Origin: Austwickia sp. TVS 96-490-7B | GTDB taxonomy: Bacteria > Actinomycetota > Actinomycetes > Actinomycetales > Dermatophilaceae | NCBI RefSeq assembly: GCF_019331795.1 | Contig: NZ_JAHPZL010000002.1 | Span: 41,914-74,695 of the forward strand | Length of the DNA: 32,782 nucleotides | Direction of reading: 5' to 3' | Shown: in pieces, positions 8,392-15,117 of the stretch | Layout: each line of letters begins with the position of its first letter | How positions within the stretch are numbered: position 1 is the stretch's first letter | Program-made: the position numbers and the translations under genes | The notes under the pieces: generated by a model | What the model was told of the DNA's origin: nothing | Databases searched by the model: none | Seen by the model: the letters and a program-made list of their open reading frames with translations, nothing else

Positions 8392-8888
8392 TGGATGGGG
8401 TGCCGGATCTGCAGTGGTGGCTGACTCATGAGTGGGTCGTCTGGTTGATCCTGACCCTGCTGTTGGGGACGATCGAAGTGGCCACCGCCAACCTCGTCTT
8501 CATCATGTTGGCTGGAGGAGCGGGGGCAGGAGCGGTTGCGGCAGCGTTAGGGGCGCCCCTGGCTGGGCAGGCTGCTCTGGCAGGGACGGTGGCGGTGTCT
8601 TTGCTGGTGCTGGTCCGTCCAGAAGTGTTACGACGCATCATGGCTGCTACGCCGCGGTCGGTGATGGGAGTTGATTCGTATGTCGGTCAACTCGGAGAAG
8701 TGCTGGTTGCGGTCGACGCCCATGACGGTCGGGTCCGCATCGGCGGTGAGGAATGGTCAGCGCGTCTGGCCGAACAGATGTCATCGATACCGGTGGGAGC
8801 GACAGTCGTGGTCGTATCCATCGACGGTGCCACGGCTGTCGTGTCTCCCGAAGACAGTCCGCTTGGTCAGATCAACATCGGGGAATGA
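8391..8888 (+). CDS. NfeD-like membrane protein
   Basis: A 165-residue short-type NfeD protein. Residues about 15-80 form hydrophobic membrane segments (WVVWLILTLLLGTIEV, then Gly/Ala-rich helices, then VSLLVLVRPEVLR), and residues about 90-160 form a soluble OB-fold-type beta domain (GVDSYVGQLGEVLV ... VGATVVVVSIDGATAVV). NfeD proteins pair with SPFH proteins in membrane microdomains; the SPFH gene follows directly. The ATG shares its A with the upstream TGA stop. The stop is 11 bases before the preferred SPFH start, so these form a tight operon. Confidence 0.88.
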   Translation: MDGVPDLQWWLTHEWVVWLILTLLLGTIEVATANLVFIMLAGGAGAGAVAAALGAPLAGQAALAGTVAVSLLVLVRPEVLRRIMAATPRSVMGVDSYVGQLGEVLVAVDAHDGRVRIGGEEWSARLAEQMSSIPVGATVVVVSIDGATAVVSPEDSPLGQINIGE

Positions 8889-8899
8889 AGGGCGGTTTC

Positions 8900-9850
8900 A
8901 TGTTTGTCACGTTGCTGGTGATTTTGGTAGCACTGGTGTTTTTAGGGTCGGTGCTGACGAGGGCGGTTCGTATCGTCCCGCAGCAGACGGCATTGATCAT
9001 CGAACGATTGGGGAGTTATCACTCGACGATGCACGGTGGCATCCACGGGTTGATCCCGTTTGTGGATCGCGTCCGAGCCACCATTGACCTGCGTGAACAG
9101 GTGGTGAGCTTCCCACCGCAGCCGGTGATCACCTCGGACAACTTGGTGGTCAACATCGACACCGTCATTTACTACTCAGTGACTGACGCCAAGGCAGCGG
9201 TCTACGAGATCGCTAACTTCATTCAAGGTATCGAGCAGTTGACGGTGACGACGTTGCGTAATGTCATCGGCTCGATGGACCTGGAGCAGACGCTGACCAG
9301 CCGCGACCAGATCAATGGCCAACTGCGGGGCGTCTTGGATGAAGCGACGGGGCGGTGGGGAATCCGGGTGGGCCGGGTTGAGTTGAAGGCCATTGACCCG
9401 CCGCACAGCGTGCAGGACTCGATGGAGAAGCAGATGCGCGCTGAGCGGGACCGGCGTGCAGCGATCCTGACTGCTGAAGGTGTCAAGCAGTCGGCCATTC
9501 TCACTGCTGAGGGTGAGAAGCAGGCCGCGATCCTTCGGGCGGAAGGCGCCGCTCAGGCTCGGATTTTGGAGGCCCAAGGCCAGTCTCGGGCGATCGAACA
9601 GGTGTTTGAGGCGATCCACCAGGGCAAGCCGGACGCCTCCTTGCTGGCATACCAGTATTTGCAGGTGTTGCCGCAGATCGCGCAGGGCGACGCCAACAAG
9701 ATGTGGATCGTCCCGACCGAATTGACGGAGGCGTTGCGGGGGATCGGCGGGGCCTTCGGCGCGGGCATGGTCCCTGCGGGGCGCGCTCCGTGGGACAAGA
9801 CAGGTAGCGATCTGGGCGGCGACACGTCGCAGGTTGAGCCCCGGTTCTGA
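8900..9850 (+). CDS. SPFH/stomatin-like membrane protein
   Basis: A 316-residue stomatin/prohibitin-family protein. It has an N-terminal membrane anchor (FVTLLVILVALVFLGSVLT), the SPFH domain (about 25-190, beginning RIVPQQTALIIERLG) and a coiled region with repeated AEG units (ILTAEGVKQ, ILTAEGEKQ, ILRAEGAAQ), typical of the family's oligomerising helix. Members form rings at the membrane and help organise microdomains or control proteases; the partner is the NfeD protein upstream. I prefer the ATG at 8900, with AAGGG seven bases before it; an ATG at 8885 overlaps the nfeD stop and is the alternative. The longer open frame back to 8753 lies within nfeD and is not real. Confidence 0.9.
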   Translation: MFVTLLVILVALVFLGSVLTRAVRIVPQQTALIIERLGSYHSTMHGGIHGLIPFVDRVRATIDLREQVVSFPPQPVITSDNLVVNIDTVIYYSVTDAKAAVYEIANFIQGIEQLTVTTLRNVIGSMDLEQTLTSRDQINGQLRGVLDEATGRWGIRVGRVELKAIDPPHSVQDSMEKQMRAERDRRAAILTAEGVKQSAILTAEGEKQAAILRAEGAAQARILEAQGQSRAIEQVFEAIHQGKPDASLLAYQYLQVLPQIAQGDANKMWIVPTELTEALRGIGGAFGAGMVPAGRAPWDKTGSDLGGDTSQVEPRF

Positions 9851-9900
9851 CCTGGCTGAGCCGGTCTTTTCGGCGTCGGCGGGCGGCAGGTGGCACCCGG

Positions 9901-9906
9901 TAGGGT
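9901..9906 (+). promoter_or_regulatory. -10 box of leaderless TSUP-permease promoter
   Basis: TAGGGT ends 6 bases before the GTG at 9913 and directly abuts a GTG at 9907; the spacing argues for 9913 as the real start. Confidence 0.5.
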
Positions 9907-9912
9907 GTGCGC

Positions 9913-10719
9913 GTGTCGCCCGTCGCTATTTTCTCCGTTCTGCTCGCTGGTGTCGCTGCGGGCACCATCAATGCCATCGTGGGGTCTGGCACGTTGGTGA
10001 CTTTCCCGACGCTGCTGATGATCGGGATGCCACCGTTAGTGGCGAATATCAGCAACAACATTGGTTTATTGCCAGGTGGATTAGCTGGGGCTTATGGCTA
10101 TCGGCGGGAATTAGCTCGCCATCGGGGGTTGGTACGCCGGTTAGCGCCACCTGGGGTGGCTGGGGGCCTGGTGGGCGGGTCACTGTTGTTGGTGCTCCCA
10201 CCGAGTGTGTTTGGCGCGGTGGTGCCGGTGCTGGTGGTCTTTGGGTTGGTGCTGGTGGTCGCCGGGCCGAGGTTGCAGCGGTGGTCCGCAGCTCGAGCAG
10301 CTGAAGGCGCAGCCCAGGCGCATGTCGCGAAGTCGTCGGAGACACCGGAGCTGCCGCATCCGGTGGCGACGCCGGTGGTGGTGTTCCTCACCGGGGTGTA
10401 CGGCGGATATTTCGGTGCCGCGCAGGGCATCATCCTGGTGGGCCTGCTCAGCGTGCTGCTCCCGGTGGGTTTGCAGAGCATCAATGCGGTGAAGAATGCG
10501 ATTGTCCCGCTGGTGAACTTGGTCGCTGCGATCCTTTTTGTGATCCTGCGGTGGGACCAGATCAACTGGTGGGCAGTGCTCCTCATCGGCATCGGCAGCA
10601 CTGTCGGGGGCTTCCTCGGGAGCCACCTCGGCCGGAGAATGCCGACCGGTGTGCTTCGTGCTGTCATCATCGTGGTCGGCCTGGTCGCATTGGCTCGGAT
10701 GACGATCTGGCCGGCATGA
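9913..10719 (+). CDS. TSUP (TauE/SafE) family permease
   Basis: A 268-residue integral membrane protein of the sulfite exporter TauE/SafE family, with about eight hydrophobic segments in two halves. The first half begins SVLLAGVAAGTINAIVGSG, with the family's glycine-rich loop, and carries NISNNIGLLPGGLAGAYGYR; the second half repeats the theme in GVYGGYFGAAQGIILVGLL and INAVKNAIVPLVNLVAAI. A charged cytoplasmic loop (RWSAARAAEGAAQAHVAKSS) joins the halves. TSUP proteins move sulfite, sulfoacetate or related organic anions; the substrate here cannot be told. The start is the GTG at 9913 (a GTG at 9907 is in frame). The methyltransferase gene follows after 37 bases. Confidence 0.88.
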   Translation: MSPVAIFSVLLAGVAAGTINAIVGSGTLVTFPTLLMIGMPPLVANISNNIGLLPGGLAGAYGYRRELARHRGLVRRLAPPGVAGGLVGGSLLLVLPPSVFGAVVPVLVVFGLVLVVAGPRLQRWSAARAAEGAAQAHVAKSSETPELPHPVATPVVVFLTGVYGGYFGAAQGIILVGLLSVLLPVGLQSINAVKNAIVPLVNLVAAILFVILRWDQINWWAVLLIGIGSTVGGFLGSHLGRRMPTGVLRAVIIVVGLVALARMTIWPA

Positions 10720-10756
10720 CCCGGATCGATGACATCACGCAACCACCGGAGACGAT

Positions 10757-11584
10757 GTGCCCATTCAGGTGACGGACCCGTCCGATGAACGACTGGCTGA
10801 CTATTTCACGTTGACGGATGTCGCCTTGCGGCGTCGCTTGGACACCGAACGGGGCTTATACCTCGCTGAGAGCGACAAAGTGATCCGCAGAGCCTTGGCG
10901 GCAGGGCACCGCCCGCGGTCGTATCTGATGGGTCACCGCTGGGTGCGTGACCTCGCTGATCTGGTGGCGGACGCTGAAGACGCGGGTATCCCGGTGTATG
11001 TCGGTGACGATGACGTCATCACCACCATGACTGGCTTCCACTTGCATCGGGGTGCGATCGCCTCGATGCACCGTCCAGAGCCGCTCGACGTGGGGGAGTT
11101 ACTGAAGGCAGTGAGCGACCGCCAGCGCACGACCCGCTCGCGCATCGCCATCCTGGACTCCCTGGTCGATCACACCAATGTGGGGGCTTGTTTCCGGTCG
11201 GCTGCGGCAATGGGAGTCGACGCCGTCCTGATCACGCCACGGTGCGCTGATCCCTTCTATCGCCGGGCGATCCGGGTGTCGATGGGCACTGTGTTCCAAG
11301 TGCCGTGGACCAGGATCGATCCCTGGCCCGGGGGGATCGATCGGCTCAGCGCAGCGGGATACGTCGTGGCTGGGATGACCCTCGGGGAAGGAGCAATCTC
11401 CCTCGACGAGTTGGTGGCTGAGGACCATCACCGGCTGGCCTTGGTGTTTGGCTCTGAGGGGCATGGGCTGGCCCCACAGATCGAAAAGGTCCTCGACCGG
11501 CGAGTGACGATCCCGATGATGGGCGGCGTCGACTCCCTTAACGTCGCAGCGTCATCAGCGGTGGCGTTCTATGCGACCCGCTGA
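10757..11584 (+). CDS. TrmH/SpoU-type RNA methyltransferase
   Basis: A 275-residue SPOUT methyltransferase that uses S-adenosylmethionine to methylate a ribose 2'-OH in rRNA or tRNA. An N-terminal RNA-binding part (about 1-105) is followed by the SpoU domain: motif 1 DHTNVGACFRSAAA (138-151) with the family Asn and Arg, motif 2 FGSEGHGL (231-238), and motif 3 SLNVAASSAVAFY (260-272), which forms the trefoil knot that holds the cofactor. The start is GTG with CGGAG before it. The RNA position modified cannot be told. The gene ends 16 bases before the stop of the convergent PEBP gene. Confidence 0.9.
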   Translation: MPIQVTDPSDERLADYFTLTDVALRRRLDTERGLYLAESDKVIRRALAAGHRPRSYLMGHRWVRDLADLVADAEDAGIPVYVGDDDVITTMTGFHLHRGAIASMHRPEPLDVGELLKAVSDRQRTTRSRIAILDSLVDHTNVGACFRSAAAMGVDAVLITPRCADPFYRRAIRVSMGTVFQVPWTRIDPWPGGIDRLSAAGYVVAGMTLGEGAISLDELVAEDHHRLALVFGSEGHGLAPQIEKVLDRRVTIPMMGGVDSLNVAASSAVAFYATR

Positions 11585-11600
11585 CACCTGTCCCGCACGC

Positions 11601-12128
11601 TCAAGCGGCGTACATTCCGGTGATCACCGCGCGCCCAACGACATGCTCGAGCATCAGGAAACTGGCTTTGGCTGGCGAGGTCTCCGGTTCCACATCCAAG
11701 CGCTCTACGTCCAACGCGACCACGGCGAACATGTACCGGTGCGCCCGGTCACCTTCCGGGGGAGCAGCGCCACCAAAGTCACGGGTGCCGTAGTCGTTAC
11801 GGAGTTGGATGGCGCCTTCTGGGAGTAAGACGCCATATTCGGCTCCGGCGCCGGACGGCACCTCGGTCAGGTCGCCGGGGAGGTTGAGGACAAACCAGTG
11901 CCAGAACCCAGAGGGGGTTGGGGCATCCGGGTCGAAACAGGTCAGGGCGTAGCTGCGGGTGCCCTCCGGCGCTCCGCTCCAGGACAGGCGGGGCGAACAG
12001 TTGTCCTGGGCGTAGACCTGAGCCGGGGGAAGTTGGTCGCCGTCGGAGAAGTCCGCGGTCACGGTGAACGAAGCCACCTGAGGCAGCATCGAATAGGGGT
12101 CAGCTGGGATCGGTCGGTCCAAGTTCAT
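11601..12128 (-). CDS. YbhB/YbcL-type phosphatidylethanolamine-binding (PEBP) family protein
   Basis: A 175-residue cytoplasmic protein of the bacterial PEBP/Raf-kinase-inhibitor-like family. The ligand-pocket signature is ALTCFDPDAPTPSGFWHW, with the conserved DPDAP and a histidine, followed by GTRDFGGAAPPEGDRAHRY, matching the second family block (the usual GxxGYxGPxPP). The fold is a beta sandwich; in bacteria the physiological ligand is mostly unknown. The ATG at 12128 has TAGGCT ending 6 bases before it and no ribosome binding site, so it is probably leaderless. A 29-base tandem repeat lies 49-106 bases upstream of the start, where a regulator could bind. Confidence 0.9.
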   Translation of the reverse strand: MNLDRPIPADPYSMLPQVASFTVTADFSDGDQLPPAQVYAQDNCSPRLSWSGAPEGTRSYALTCFDPDAPTPSGFWHWFVLNLPGDLTEVPSGAGAEYGVLLPEGAIQLRNDYGTRDFGGAAPPEGDRAHRYMFAVVALDVERLDVEPETSPAKASFLMLEHVVGRAVITGMYAA

Positions 12129-12134
12129 GGTCCG

Positions 12135-12140
12135 AGCCTA
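12135..12140 (-). promoter_or_regulatory. -10 box of leaderless PEBP promoter
   Basis: TAGGCT on the minus strand ends 6 bases before the ATG at 12128, the same arrangement as at glgC, glgM and dinG. Confidence 0.5.
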
Positions 12141-12176
12141 GCCACGCCGAGTTGTCGGGGGAGCAGGGGCAGCCGG

Positions 12177-12234
12177 TCTGTCGTGACGACGTTCTTGTCG
12201 GGAGATCTGTCGTGACGACGTTCTTGTCAGGAGC
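12177..12234. repeat. Two tandem 29-base direct repeats
   Basis: Units at 12177-12205 and 12206-12234 match at 27 of 29 bases. Each contains gtcgtgacgac, an 11-base palindrome with one central base. The pair lies just upstream of the PEBP promoter and about 190 bases before the DUF2695-like gene, so it could be a double operator. Confidence 0.8.
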
Positions 12235-12425
12235 ACTGGTCATTCGATGGCAGGCAGAGCGGCGGGGGAGACCGTTCATCGATCTGGTCGGATTGGGCCA
12301 GGTTCTCCAGCTCACCTTCAGGCTCGCCCCGACCGTAGAATCCGCAGGCAAATGCGTCGTCATCGGTTCCCACTATGACGATCGGCACAGCTGATGAACA
12401 TCGGATATAGGAGCAGGGGAGCATC

Positions 12426-12803
12426 ATGGAGGATCGGCCTGGCCCTCATGACGCCGACATCCACGTGCTGCCAGTGACAGAGACCTGGCCGCACCCTGGT
12501 GAGTGTCTGACCTGTTATTTGACGCGGATGACCAGTCAATTTGGGTGTCGAGGTTTTCACTGGACGACCCGGTTTCGCGATGTGACTGCACCTCAGGCAA
12601 CTGCGCTGTTACGCCGGTTGTCGCACATGGGTGGTTACTGCGACTGCGAGGTGCTCATGAACGCTTACGTGCCGCGTCAGGGCCTGGAACATCCGCATGC
12701 CGCCGGGTTGATGAGTCCCCTTCCCACCACGACGCCGACCTGCCAACGGGTACGGCGAGGGTCAACGCGACCATGCACGGTATGGGTGCGCCGCCGATCC
12801 TAA
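12426..12803 (+). CDS. DUF2695-like cysteine-rich protein
   Basis: A 125-residue small protein resembling the actinobacterial DUF2695 group. The supporting segments are ECLTCYLTRMTSQFGC (about 27-42), a Trp/Arg-rich stretch with RFRDVTAPQATALLRRL, and GGYCDCEVLMNAY (about 69-81). The paired Cys-x2-Cys and Cys-x-Cys suggest bound zinc. A C-terminal tail repeats the style with TCQRVRRGSTRPCTVW, which I also associate with proteins of this group. The ATG at 12426 follows AGGGGAG at a normal distance. Function unknown; a nucleic-acid or zinc role is guesswork. The overlapping frame at 12503-12811 lacks these motifs and is rejected. Confidence 0.7.
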   Translation: MEDRPGPHDADIHVLPVTETWPHPGECLTCYLTRMTSQFGCRGFHWTTRFRDVTAPQATALLRRLSHMGGYCDCEVLMNAYVPRQGLEHPHAAGLMSPLPTTTPTCQRVRRGSTRPCTVWVRRRS

Positions 12804-12959
12804 CTCTGTGATCCATCAAGGCCCTGTGCCCATGAAGAAAATCCACCTGATCCGCTGCCCATTTCATGAGATGTGCAGGGGAGTGGCGCATATCTGCACA
12901 GCTGTGCCGACGTACTGTCCGCGGCGGCACACCTGTGCATTGATCGAGCAACACGTGCC

Positions 12960-13068
12960 ATCCCCCTCCTGACTGTTGGGCACAAACGTGCTCAAAGTGA
13001 TAGATAGAAAAGCTGACAATGAGGATTGCCTGTTCGATCCCCCTCGGAAGATCCGGGCACAAACGTGC
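12960..13068. repeat. Bipartite repeat pair with a conserved 9-base gap
   Basis: Two copies, 77 bases apart start to start, share atccccctc, then nine unrelated bases, then gggcacaaacgtgc (12960-12991 and 13037-13068). All 23 conserved positions are identical while the nine middle bases differ. The right half includes gcac-aaac-gtgc, a small stem-loop; in the second copy it extends to ggcac/gtgcc. Two copies only, so not a CRISPR array. Confidence 0.75.
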
Positions 13069-13229
13069 CGGCCCATCTTAGGGGGCACCCGAAGTCGAAA
13101 AAACCGATATGAGCCAAAAAAGCCGATGAGCTAAAACAGGAAAATGGGGTTTTTGGCCCAGCGGGGTCAGGTGCCGATCGCGCGCACCAGGGGATCGCAC
13201 AGTCAGCGCCGAGTGAGGCTCCTCGCCTG

Positions 13230-13255
13230 CGATAATGACATAATGTAGATTATCG
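13230..13255. promoter_or_regulatory. A/T-rich palindromic operator-like site
   Basis: cgataat (13230-13236) and attatcg (13249-13255) are exact inverted repeats flanking 12 bases that contain the inner palindrome acataatgt. Such an A/T-rich site in GC-rich DNA resembles a dimeric repressor operator. It lies about 200 bases before the GNAT gene; no regulator gene is adjacent. Confidence 0.45.
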
Positions 13256-13452
13256 GCAAAATATCAGATGTGGCTGGAGTGACAGGACCCTGACGGATGG
13301 CACCCATCGCACACCCTCGGTAGCCACCTTCCGTCGTCTTAGTGGCCGTTCATCGCATTGATCGGCACCCCCAGCAGTCACTCACGACCCCCACTGGATC
13401 ACGCAAAGGACCCACCTACTCAACCTCGTCACCTCCCTGCTAGACAGGTCTC

Positions 13453-14022
13453 ATGGAGGAAACATCGTTTCGCCACGGCGATGACCTCTCGTCAGTCGGA
13501 CCATTAAGGATCTCGCCCTGTCGTGATGAGCGCTCCGTGGCTTCTTGGCTAAAAGAGCATTGGGGTTCAGAGTCCATCGTCGTGCACGGAAAAAGACATC
13601 GTGCCCAGGATTTATTTGCTTTGAAAGCTTGCTACTCACCGTCAGATCAGCACTGTTTATCCCGGTCGTTACCGACCAAAAAACCCCGACATTATGTCGG
13701 CATGATCACTTACGTCGATCGGGGCTTGACCTGGGAGATCATCACTCTTGACGCCGACCCTCCTGGGCGTGGGATCGGCACAGCACTAGTTCAGGCGATG
13801 ACCGCTCGCGCACTGGCAGTAGGGGTGATTGGACTGTCAGTCACGACCACAAACGACAATTTGTCCGCCTTGGGATTCTGGCAATCCCAAGGCTTCCGAA
13901 TGGTTCGGGTTCGCCCAGATGCTGTGGCGGTCGCCCGGTGCTTGAAACCTGAAATTCCTCGAGTAGCGGAGAATGGAATTCCGATCAGGGACGAAGTCGA
14001 CCTGATACTGGGCCTCGGATGA
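13453..14022 (+). CDS. GNAT-family N-acetyltransferase
   Basis: A 189-residue acetyl-CoA-dependent N-acetyltransferase. Motif A is visible as WEIITLDADPPGRGIGTALV, with the pyrophosphate-binding loop Arg105-Gly-Ile-Gly-Thr (105-109 region), and motif B as NDNLSALGFWQSQGF (about 134-148), followed by the last strand. The substrate is unknown. The gene is less GC-rich than its neighbours and follows the repeat-rich 650-base stretch, so it may be recently acquired. The ATG at 13453 has no strong ribosome binding site; TAGACA ends 6 bases before it, an imperfect form of the leaderless box. A strong terminator begins five bases after the stop. Confidence 0.88.
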   Translation: MEETSFRHGDDLSSVGPLRISPCRDERSVASWLKEHWGSESIVVHGKRHRAQDLFALKACYSPSDQHCLSRSLPTKKPRHYVGMITYVDRGLTWEIITLDADPPGRGIGTALVQAMTARALAVGVIGLSVTTTNDNLSALGFWQSQGFRMVRVRPDAVAVARCLKPEIPRVAENGIPIRDEVDLILGLG

Positions 14023-14026
14023 GAGA

Positions 14027-14073
14027 AAGCGTGCTGGGTCTGGGGAATGGTCGCGTCCAGACCCAGCACGCTT
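14027..14073. terminator. Two-way terminator after the GNAT gene
   Basis: A perfect 17-bp stem (14027-14043 with 14057-14073) and a 13-base loop lie between the stop of the GNAT gene and the stop of the convergent csbD-like gene. It can serve both. Confidence 0.85.
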
Positions 14074-14091
14074 CAGGCGATCGAAGTGCGG

Positions 14092-14265
14092 TCAGCCCTT
14101 GAAAGCGTCCTTGACCTTCTCCCCCGCCTGCTTCAGGTCAGCGACGGCCTGGTCGCCCCGGCCCTCGGCTTCCATCTGGGGGTCGTCAGTGGCTTTGCCC
14201 ATCGCTTCCTTGGCTTTGCCGGCGGCGCCGTCAACGGCGTTGCTGATCTTGTCGCTCATACCCAC
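14092..14265 (-). CDS. CsbD-family stress-response protein
   Basis: A small, charged, Ala/Lys/Asp-rich protein of 57 residues. The segments SDKISNAVDGAAGKAKEAMG, then DPQMEAEGRGDQAVADLKQA and GEKVKDAFKG, are the CsbD pattern (D-K-x3-A-x5-G-K-x-K-E-x2-G ... EG-x2-x-Q ... GK/EKVKD). CsbD proteins are abundant under general stress, but their biochemical role is unclear. I chose the GTG at 14265 because AAGGAG is seven bases before it; the ATG at 14259 (55 residues) is the alternative and is 13 bases from that motif. A SigB/SigF-type promoter lies about 45 bases upstream, which fits the stress role. Confidence 0.85.
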   Translation of the reverse strand: MGMSDKISNAVDGAAGKAKEAMGKATDDPQMEAEGRGDQAVADLKQAGEKVKDAFKG

Positions 14266-14311
14266 GGTGATACTCCTTCATCATGTCTGGTGACAGGTGT
14301 GCAGGGGTCTC

Positions 14312-14336
14312 GTACCCCGCTGGAGATAGTTCACAC
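14312..14336 (-). promoter_or_regulatory. SigB/SigF-type stress promoter of the csbD-like gene
   Basis: On the minus strand GTGT, 15 bases, then GGGTAC. This fits the published Streptomyces SigB consensus GNNT-N14-16-GGGTAC/T and resembles mycobacterial SigF promoters. The -10 element is about 47 bases before the GTG at 14265, leaving a short leader with AAGGAG. Confidence 0.6.
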
Positions 14337-14641
14337 CTGAACGACCGCACCAATGTGTAGAGGGCGCTACCGAATTGCCGTGTCACTCCCCCACAGTGAC
14401 CTGGTGGACTCCGTGGCGTCTAGCTCCACAGCCGAGGATCACAGCGCGAGTGTCGACATCTCGGTTCGCGCTGAGAGTGCCGCCGCCGGTAGAGTTCCTG
14501 GGTCGCTCGGCCGACCGGCTGAGGAGCGCAGGCGTAGATGAGGCGCCCGTAGCAGGGAACAAGCCTCTCAAGATCGGCGTTGGAGCCGATGAATCAACAT
14601 CAGTGGCGAGCGAGTCAGGCACGACTCTTGGAGGGTACGAC
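14337..14641. other. Intergenic region between csbD-like gene and rbpA
   Basis: About 300 bases between divergent genes. An open frame runs through it in the rbpA frame but is not protein-like. It must hold the rbpA promoter; I could not single out convincing -35/-10 boxes. Nothing else is recognised. Confidence 0.5.
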
Positions 14642-14995
14642 ATGGCAGAGCGGTCGCTGCGGGGAACGAATCTTTCGGCCCTGAGCATGGAATCGGACGA
14701 AAACGTCGTCCTGTCCGAGCGCCAGATCACCCGGTACGTCTGCGCCAACAACCACGTCAGCGAGTTGCCCTTCTCCATTGAGGCCGAGGTGCCCCCCACT
14801 TGGGAATGCCGATGTGGACAGGAAGCCAAGCTAGTCGATGGGCCAGCCTCTGAGGACAAACCCGGCAAGGTGTCCCGCACCCACTGGGACATGTTGCTGG
14901 AACGTCGTTCGATCGCTGAGCTCGAAGAACTCCTCCAGGAGCGGTTGACGTTGCTGCGCGCGTCCCGCGGGGAGAGCACGAAGCAGACAGCCTGA
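14642..14995 (+). CDS. rbpA: RNA polymerase-binding protein RbpA
   Basis: A 117-residue actinobacterial transcription factor that binds the principal sigma factor and RNA polymerase and stabilises the open promoter complex. The N-terminal tail is followed by a zinc-type core: YVCANNH (Cys and His) and WECRCGQEA (two Cys), with the conserved FSIEAEVPPTWEC between, then a basic linker and the sigma-interacting helix (HWDMLLERRSIAELEELLQE). The open frame continues upstream to 14375, but the ATG at 14642 has GGAGG at the right distance and gives the family length. It is convergent with the lnt-ppm-fxsA operon and ends at a strong shared terminator. Confidence 0.95.
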   Translation: MAERSLRGTNLSALSMESDENVVLSERQITRYVCANNHVSELPFSIEAEVPPTWECRCGQEAKLVDGPASEDKPGKVSRTHWDMLLERRSIAELEELLQERLTLLRASRGESTKQTA

Positions 14996-15014
14996 GCTGG
15001 TTTTCGGATTCTGA

Positions 15015-15061
15015 AACGAGCGGGAGGGGCGAACCACGGTGGTTCGCCCCTCCCGCTCGTT
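15015..15061. terminator. Two-way terminator between rbpA and fxsA
   Basis: A 23-base arm (15015-15037) is the exact reverse complement of 15039-15061 with one base between, so the real loop is probably the central few bases. It lies between convergent stops at 14995 and 15118. Confidence 0.9.
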
Positions 15062-15117
15062 GATCGATGGTGGCGCTGAGCTCCTGAAGAGCACTGAACG
15101 CAGTGGCTCAGGACGTG

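Larger units (their letters stand above)
12804..13452. other. 650-base gene-free stretch with repeats and A/T-rich islands
   Basis: No convincing gene is seen on either strand. It holds a bipartite repeat (12960-12991 and 13037-13068), an A-rich part (13097-13157) with an 8-base inverted repeat gccaaaaa/tttttggc (13113-13120 and 13150-13157) and two near-repeats ccgatatgagcc and gccgatgagct, and a palindromic A/T-rich site at 13230-13255. The base composition is less GC-rich than flanking genes, as expected of acquired or regulatory DNA. It might encode an RNA, but I cannot show that. Confidence 0.6.

Noticed and set aside
10098-10742. Long minus-strand frame opposite the TSUP permease
   Set aside because: Thr/Pro/Arg-rich, no recognisable fold, fully antisense to a clear membrane protein gene.
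12800-12985. Small minus-strand frame MARVARSMHRC with GAGGGGG before its ATG
   Set aside because: The ribosome-site-like run is part of the bipartite repeat and the product shows no known motif. It remains possible but unsupported.
12960-13068. CRISPR-like repeat and spacer arrangement
   Set aside because: Only two copies, 77 bases apart, with the variable part inside the repeat rather than between repeats; no cas genes.
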